Positions 59,804 through 64,000 of a DNA stretch of 64,000 nucleotides are shown piece by piece. The notes under the pieces are model-generated. The model was given only the letters and a program-made list of their open reading frames with translations, made no database searches and was not told the origin of the DNA. This DNA is from Streptomyces sp. CG4. Its GTDB lineage: Bacteria; Actinomycetota; Actinomycetes; Streptomycetales; Streptomycetaceae. The position numbers and the translations under genes are program-made. Each line of letters starts with the position of its first letter. Position 1 is the first letter of the stretch. The stretch spans positions 1,550,001-1,614,000 of the forward strand of contig NZ_CP163525.1 in NCBI RefSeq assembly GCF_041080655.1. Reading direction: 5' to 3'.

Positions 59804-60577
59804 ATGACTCTCACCCAGCAGGACATCGACCAGGAGATCGCCGCCCGGCACGCCGCGTACGAGAAGCGCGTCGCCGACGGCGCACCCGTCGAGCACCATC
59901 CGCGCCGCGACTACGCGCCCTACCGTTCCTCCGTGCTCCGCCACCCCCAGCGGGCCCCGGTGGCCATCGACACCGCCCAGGACCCCGAGCTGGTGGAGCT
60001 GCACTCCCCCGCCTTCGGGGAGCGCGACATCACCGAGACCGACAACGACCTCACCCGGCATCACCGGGGCGAGCCGGTCGGTGAGCGGATCACCGTCTCC
60101 GGGCGGCTGCTGGACCGCGCCGGGCGCCCCGTGCGCGGCCAGCTGATCGAGATCTGGCAGGCCAACGCGGCCGGCCGGTACGCCCATCAGCGCGAACAGC
60201 ACGACGCGCCGCTCGACCCGAACTTCACCGGCGTCGGCCGCACCCTCACCGACGCCGAGGGCCGCTACCAGTTCACCACCATCCAGCCGGGCCCTTACCC
60301 GTGGCGCAACCACGTCAACGCCTGGCGGCCCGCACACATCCATTTCTCCGTGTTCGGTGCGGCGTTCACCCAGCGGCTGGTGACGCAGATGTACTTCCCG
60401 AACGACCCGCTCTTCCCCTACGACCCGATCCTGCAGTCGGTGACGGACGACGCAGCCCGGCAGCGGCTGATCGCCACCTATGACCACAGCCTGTCGGTGC
60501 CGGAGTTCTCGCTCGGCTACCACTGGGACATCGTGCTGGACGGCCCGGCCGCCACCTGGATCGAAGAAGGACTCTGA
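59804..60577 (+). CDS. pcaH: Protocatechuate 3,4-dioxygenase beta subunit
   Basis: A 257-residue intradiol dioxygenase subunit carrying the non-heme Fe(III) ligands. The two Tyr ligands are in PGPYPWRNHVNAW and VTQMYF, and the two His in RPAHIHFSVFG. LIEIWQANAAGRYAHQ is a conserved block. With PcaG it opens protocatechuate between its hydroxyls to give 3-carboxy-cis,cis-muconate. The ATG at 59804 gives the usual length; the ribosome site is weak (CAGG). Confidence 0.94.
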   Translation: MTLTQQDIDQEIAARHAAYEKRVADGAPVEHHPRRDYAPYRSSVLRHPQRAPVAIDTAQDPELVELHSPAFGERDITETDNDLTRHHRGEPVGERITVSGRLLDRAGRPVRGQLIEIWQANAAGRYAHQREQHDAPLDPNFTGVGRTLTDAEGRYQFTTIQPGPYPWRNHVNAWRPAHIHFSVFGAAFTQRLVTQMYFPNDPLFPYDPILQSVTDDAARQRLIATYDHSLSVPEFSLGYHWDIVLDGPAATWIEEGL

Positions 60578-60582
60578 CCGCC

Positions 60583-61185
60583 ATGACGAAGATCGACACG
60601 AGCAGCCCGGAGCAGGTGCCGCCCACCCCCTCCCAGACCGTCGGGCCCTTCTACGGCTACGCACTGCCCTTCCGCGGCGGCGAGGACATCGCACCGCTCG
60701 GCCACCCGGACACGATCACCGTGCACGGGTACGTCACCGACGGCGCGGGCAATCCGCTGCCGGACGCGCTGGTGGAGCTGTGGGCTCCGCGCCCCGACGG
60801 CACGGTGCCGCGGACCGACGGATCCATCCGCCGGGATCCCGCGACGGGCGGCTGTCTCGGCCGCAACGGCGTGGAGTTCACCGGTTGGGGCCGGATCCAG
60901 ACCGACGCCGACGGCCACTGGTACGCCCGTACGCTCCGGCCCGGCGCGCGGGGGCAGAGCGCCCCGTACCTCAGCGTGTGTGTCTTCGCGCGCGGCCTCC
61001 TCCATCACCTGTTCACCCGGATCTATCTGCCGGGCGACGAGGCCGCGCTCGCCGCCGACCCGTTGCTCAGCCGGGTGGGCGACCGGCGCGACACACTGAT
61101 CGCCGGCGCCGAGGGCCGGGGCACCTACCGTTTCGACATCCGCCTTCAGGGCGAAGGCGAGACGGTCTTCCTGGAGTACCAGTGA
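60583..61185 (+). CDS. pcaG: Protocatechuate 3,4-dioxygenase alpha subunit
   Basis: A 200-residue intradiol dioxygenase subunit without iron ligands. TPSQTVGPFYGYALP at the N-terminus and VELWAPRPDG are typical of PcaG, and FTRIYLPGDE takes the place of the Tyr-containing loop in PcaH. It starts 5 bp after pcaH and its stop overlaps the pcaB start (GTGA), so both subunits and the next enzyme are made together. Confidence 0.94.
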   Translation: MTKIDTSSPEQVPPTPSQTVGPFYGYALPFRGGEDIAPLGHPDTITVHGYVTDGAGNPLPDALVELWAPRPDGTVPRTDGSIRRDPATGGCLGRNGVEFTGWGRIQTDADGHWYARTLRPGARGQSAPYLSVCVFARGLLHHLFTRIYLPGDEAALAADPLLSRVGDRRDTLIAGAEGRGTYRFDIRLQGEGETVFLEYQ

Positions 61186-62549
61186 CACCACCGGTGACAC
61201 CTGACGACCGCGACAGGGACAGGGACAGGGACAGCGACACCGGTCTGCTCGGCCCGGGGTGGGCCGGCTCCCCCGTCGCGCACGCGACCGGCGACAGCGC
61301 GTATCTGCGGGCCCTGCTGGACGCCGAGGCCGCGCTGACCCGGGCCCAGGCCGGGCTGGACCTCGCCCCGGCCGAGGCCGCCGACGCGGTGACCCGGGCG
61401 GCCGACCCGGCCCGTTTCGACGTCCGGTCACTCGCGGAGCGCGCCCGCGCCGGTGGCAACCCGGTGATCCCGCTCGTCGCGGACCTCACCGCCGCGGTGG
61501 GCGAGTCGTACGGCCCGTACGTCCATCGGGGCGCGACCAGTCAGGACATCCTGGACACCGCGACCATGCTGGTCACCGCGCGGGCCCTGGAGCCGGTCCT
61601 CGCCGACCTCGCGCGCACCGAACGCGCGCTCGCCCGGCTGGCCGCCGCCCACCGGGACACCCCGATGCCCGGCCGCACGCTCACCCAGCACGCGGTGCCG
61701 ACGACGTTCGGCCTGAAGGCGGCCGGCTGGCGGTCACTGGTCCTCGACGCACGGGACCGCGTGACCCGGGTGCGCGCGGCGCTGCCCGCCCAGCTCGGCG
61801 GTGCCGCCGGGACGATGGCCGCCTTCGAGGCGTACGGCGCCCAGGACGCGACGGCGCTGACGGAGGCGTACGCCCGTGAAGTGGGCCTCGTCGCACCGCC
61901 GTTGCCCTGGCACACACTGCGCACCCCCGTCGCCGACCTGGCCGGTGCTCTGGCCTTCACCACGGGCGCCCTGGGCAAGATCGGCGAGGATGTGCTGACG
62001 CTGTCGCGCACCGAGGTCGGCGAGGTGGCCGAGGGCAGCGGCGGGGGTTCGTCCGCCATGCCGCACAAGGCCAACCCCGTGCGCTCCACCCTGCTCGTGG
62101 CCGCGGCCCGGCGCGCACCACAGCTCGCGGCCACGCTGTACGGCTGCGTCGCCGCCGGGGACGAACGGCCGGCCGGGGCCTGGCACGCCGAGTGGGAGCC
62201 GCTGCGCGAGCTGCTCCGGCTGGCCGGAGGCGCCGTACGGGACGCGGCCGAACTCGCCGAGGGGCTGCGCGTGAACGCCGGCGCCATGCGCCGGAACCTG
62301 GACCTGACCCGAGGGCTGATCGTCTCCGAGCGGCTGTCCGCCGCCCTGGCGCCCCGGCTCGGACGCGCCCGGGCCAAGGAACTGCTCACCGACCTGGCCC
62401 GCCGCACCCACGCCGAGGACCGCCCGCTCGGCGAACTCCTGGCCGAGGAGCCGGAGTTGAAGGACCTGGACCTGACCGCCCTCGCCGACCCCGCCCGCTA
62501 CACCGGTTTCGCCGGTGCTCTCACCGACCGTGCCCTGGAGCGACGTTGA
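61182..62549 (+). CDS. pcaB: 3-carboxy-cis,cis-muconate cycloisomerase
   Basis: A 455-residue member of the fumarase/aspartase superfamily. YVHRGATSQDILDTA and the signature GSSAMPHKANPV (about residue 285) hold active-site residues. It cyclises 3-carboxymuconate to gamma-carboxymuconolactone. The GTG at 61182 gives a GTGA overlap with pcaG. The N-terminal 20 residues contain a Asp-Arg repeat encoded by a hexanucleotide repeat, and an internal GTG at 61194 is an alternative start. Confidence 0.93.
   Translation: MTPPVTPDDRDRDRDRDSDTGLLGPGWAGSPVAHATGDSAYLRALLDAEAALTRAQAGLDLAPAEAADAVTRAADPARFDVRSLAERARAGGNPVIPLVADLTAAVGESYGPYVHRGATSQDILDTATMLVTARALEPVLADLARTERALARLAAAHRDTPMPGRTLTQHAVPTTFGLKAAGWRSLVLDARDRVTRVRAALPAQLGGAAGTMAAFEAYGAQDATALTEAYAREVGLVAPPLPWHTLRTPVADLAGALAFTTGALGKIGEDVLTLSRTEVGEVAEGSGGGSSAMPHKANPVRSTLLVAAARRAPQLAATLYGCVAAGDERPAGAWHAEWEPLRELLRLAGGAVRDAAELAEGLRVNAGAMRRNLDLTRGLIVSERLSAALAPRLGRARAKELLTDLARRTHAEDRPLGELLAEEPELKDLDLTALADPARYTGFAGALTDRALERR
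61206..61235 (+). repeat. 6-bp tandem repeat in pcaB N-terminus
   Basis: GACCGC, three copies of GACAGG and GACAGC are consecutive and encode Asp-Arg repeats ending in Asp-Ser. The unit keeps the frame, so slippage would change only the linker length. Confidence 0.85.
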
Positions 62550-63691
62550 CCGTGAAACTCATCAACCACCGTACAGAAGGCCCGGATTCGGCTCCCCCGC
62601 TGCTGCTCGGGCCCTCGCTGGGCACCTCGTACGCCCTGTGGGACGAGGTCGCGCCCGAACTGTCGGCCGCCCACCGCGTGGTGCGCTGGGACCTGCCCGG
62701 GCACGGCGGATCGGCGCCGGATCTCATCGGGCCGGGCGCGACCGTCGGCGATCTGGCCGCGCTCGTGCTGGCCCTCGCCGACGCGCTCGGCATCGACCGC
62801 TTCGGCTACGCGGGCGTCTCCCTCGGCGGCGCCGTCGGCCTCCATCTCGCCGTGCACCACCCCGAGCGGCTGACCTCGCTGGCGGTCGTGTGCTCCTCCG
62901 CCCACTTCGGCGACGCGGCGCCCTGGCGGGAGCGGGCGGAGCGGGTGCGGCGCGAGGGCATGGAGTGGCTGGTGGAGAGCGCCGACGCCCGCTGGTTCAC
63001 GTCGGGGTTCACCGTGCCCCGGCTGGTGCGGGACCACCGGGAGGCCGATCCGGAGGCGTACGCCGCCTGCTGTGACGCGCTCGCCGCGTTCGATCTGCGC
63101 GACCGGCTCGGCGACATCGCCGTACCGACGCTCCTCGTGGCGGGCAAGCAGGATCCCGCGACGCCGCCCGCGCATCTGCGGGAGATCGCCGACGCGGTGC
63201 CCGGCTCGACGCTGGTGGAGCTGCCCGGCGCCTCGCATCTGGCGCCCGCGCAGTGCCCGCGGGCCGTGCTGGCCGCGCTGCGTACCCAGTTCGACGGCCC
63301 GCCGGCGAGCGGGATGGCGGTGCGCCGGGAGGTGCTGGGGGATGCGCATGTGGACCGGGCGCAGGCCCGGCAGACCCCGTTCACCGCCCGCTTCCAGGAC
63401 TTCATCTCCCGCTACGCCTGGGGGGAGATCTGGACCGACCCGACGCTGTCCCGCCGCGAGCGCAGCATGATCACCCTGACCGCGCTGGTCGCCCAGGGCC
63501 ACCACGACGAGCTGGCGATGCACGTCCGGGCGGCGCGGCGGGGCGGGCTGACGCCGGAGGAGATCGGCGCGGTGCTGCTGCAGACCGCCGTCTACTGCGG
63601 GGTGCCGGCCGCCAACGCCGCGTTCGCGACGGCCCAGCGGGTCATCGACGCGTTCGCCGAGGAGGAGGGGACGGCGCCTGACCGAGGGTGA
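62546..63691 (+). CDS. pcaL: Fused 3-oxoadipate enol-lactonase / 4-carboxymuconolactone decarboxylase
   Basis: A 381-residue fusion. Residues 1-255 are an alpha/beta hydrolase (PcaD) with the nucleophile in GYAGVSLGGAVG, Asp in GKQDPATPP and His in GASHLAP. Residues from about 265 form a carboxymuconolactone decarboxylase (PcaC) with RYAWGEIWTDPTLSRRERSM and HHDELAMHVRAARR, followed by EEIGAVLLQTAVYCGVPAAN. The fusion is the rule in Streptomyces and Rhodococcus. The TTG at 62546 overlaps the pcaB stop (TTGA) and has GGAG five bases upstream; the GTG at 62552 is the alternative. Confidence 0.93.
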   Translation: MTVKLINHRTEGPDSAPPLLLGPSLGTSYALWDEVAPELSAAHRVVRWDLPGHGGSAPDLIGPGATVGDLAALVLALADALGIDRFGYAGVSLGGAVGLHLAVHHPERLTSLAVVCSSAHFGDAAPWRERAERVRREGMEWLVESADARWFTSGFTVPRLVRDHREADPEAYAACCDALAAFDLRDRLGDIAVPTLLVAGKQDPATPPAHLREIADAVPGSTLVELPGASHLAPAQCPRAVLAALRTQFDGPPASGMAVRREVLGDAHVDRAQARQTPFTARFQDFISRYAWGEIWTDPTLSRRERSMITLTALVAQGHHDELAMHVRAARRGGLTPEEIGAVLLQTAVYCGVPAANAAFATAQRVIDAFAEEEGTAPDRG

Positions 63692-63755
63692 CCCTGCTGG
63701 TCGTAGCCTCAACAGCACCCCCCTCATGGCGTCCGACCCCGCCTACGCTGGGATC

Positions 63756-64000
63756 ATGTCCACCATTCTGATCACCGGCGCCACCTCCGGACTCGGCCGG
63801 TACGTCGCGTTCGAACTGGTCCGCTCCGGCCATGTCGTCCTCGCCCACGGCCGGGACCGGGCGCGCACCGAGCGGCTGGTCGCGGAGTTGCGCACCGAGG
63901 GTGAGGCCGAGGGGTTCGTCGCCGACCTGGCGCGTCTCGCCGAGGTGCGCGAGCTGGGCGCGCGGGTCGCCGAGGCCCGTCCCGGCCTCGATGTGCTGAT
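63756..64000 (+). CDS. Short-chain dehydrogenase/reductase (3' end outside window)
   Basis: The first 81 codons encode a classical Rossmann start: STILITGATSGLGRYVAFEL with the TGxxxGxG motif, HGRDRARTERL for cofactor choice and FVADLARLAEV. Catalytic Ser and YxxxK lie beyond the window. TACGCT (63744-63749) ends 6 bp before the ATG at 63756, so the message is probably leaderless. It is not coupled to pcaL, which ends 64 bp upstream, so it is likely a separate unit. Confidence 0.88.
   Translation, partial: MSTILITGATSGLGRYVAFELVRSGHVVLAHGRDRARTERLVAELRTEGEAEGFVADLARLAEVRELGARVAEARPGLDVL

Overview
The window is high-GC DNA with strong third-position GC bias, many GTG and some TTG starts, tightly overlapping operons and actinobacterial signature genes: a WhiB-type regulator, an SsgA-like protein, HpnC/HpnD/HpnE hopanoid genes, a PcaV-type regulator with a pca operon, and a LigD-polymerase/ligase pair. 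It is almost certainly a Streptomyces chromosome. From memory, the order hopanoid genes - idi - fadAB - pca recalls the same stretch of the S. coelicolor chromosome; this was not checked by alignment.

Left part (1-17 kb). A minus-strand hopanoid precursor operon (hpnC, hpnD, hpnE, the last cut by the window edge) is preceded by a minus-strand operon of seven genes with mostly overlapping ends (10096 down to 3038): two CDP-alcohol phosphotransferases, a sugar/polyol-phosphate nucleotidyltransferase, a glycerol-1-phosphate-type dehydrogenase, a family 2 glycosyltransferase and an ABC-2 exporter. Together these look like the synthesis and export of a phosphodiester-containing surface glycolipid or glycopolymer that I cannot match to a named pathway. 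Then follow galE, a zinc-type CDF transporter, idi (isoprenoid supply), an anti-sigma-like ATPase, a HdeD-like membrane protein, an enoyl-CoA hydratase and two related DJ-1/PfpI-type proteins.

Middle part (17-45 kb). This holds tex with a Gly/Gln/Arg-rich tail, a decayed locus with glycolipid-binding and DinB-like remnants, two ABC-F proteins (the second behind a likely attenuator), a D-amino-acid-oxidase-like enzyme, two secreted peptidases, a PfkB kinase overlapping a macro-domain gene, an amino-acid permease, a MerR regulator, a fatty-acid beta-oxidation operon (CoA-transferase, thiolase, FadB), an enoyl-reductase-like protein, endonuclease V, several small proteins, an SsgA-like protein and ddaH.

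Right part (45-64 kb). An acyl-ACP desaturase has three palindromic operators upstream. It is followed by a WhiB protein, a double glyoxalase-fold protein, a 66-bp minisatellite, a LacI regulator, an ornithine-cyclodeaminase-like enzyme, a HEAT-repeat protein, a divergent LigD-polymerase / DNA-ligase pair sharing a perfect 10-bp dyad, a DUF3048 lipoprotein, and the protocatechuate branch of the beta-ketoadipate pathway (pcaV divergent from pcaIJFHGBL). The window ends inside a short-chain dehydrogenase.

Two themes run through the non-coding DNA. Short tandem repeats (6-66 bp units) are unusually frequent and several begin at or just after a stop codon. A dispersed element of about 65 bp occurs three times. 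No tRNA, rRNA, insertion sequence or CRISPR array was recognised.
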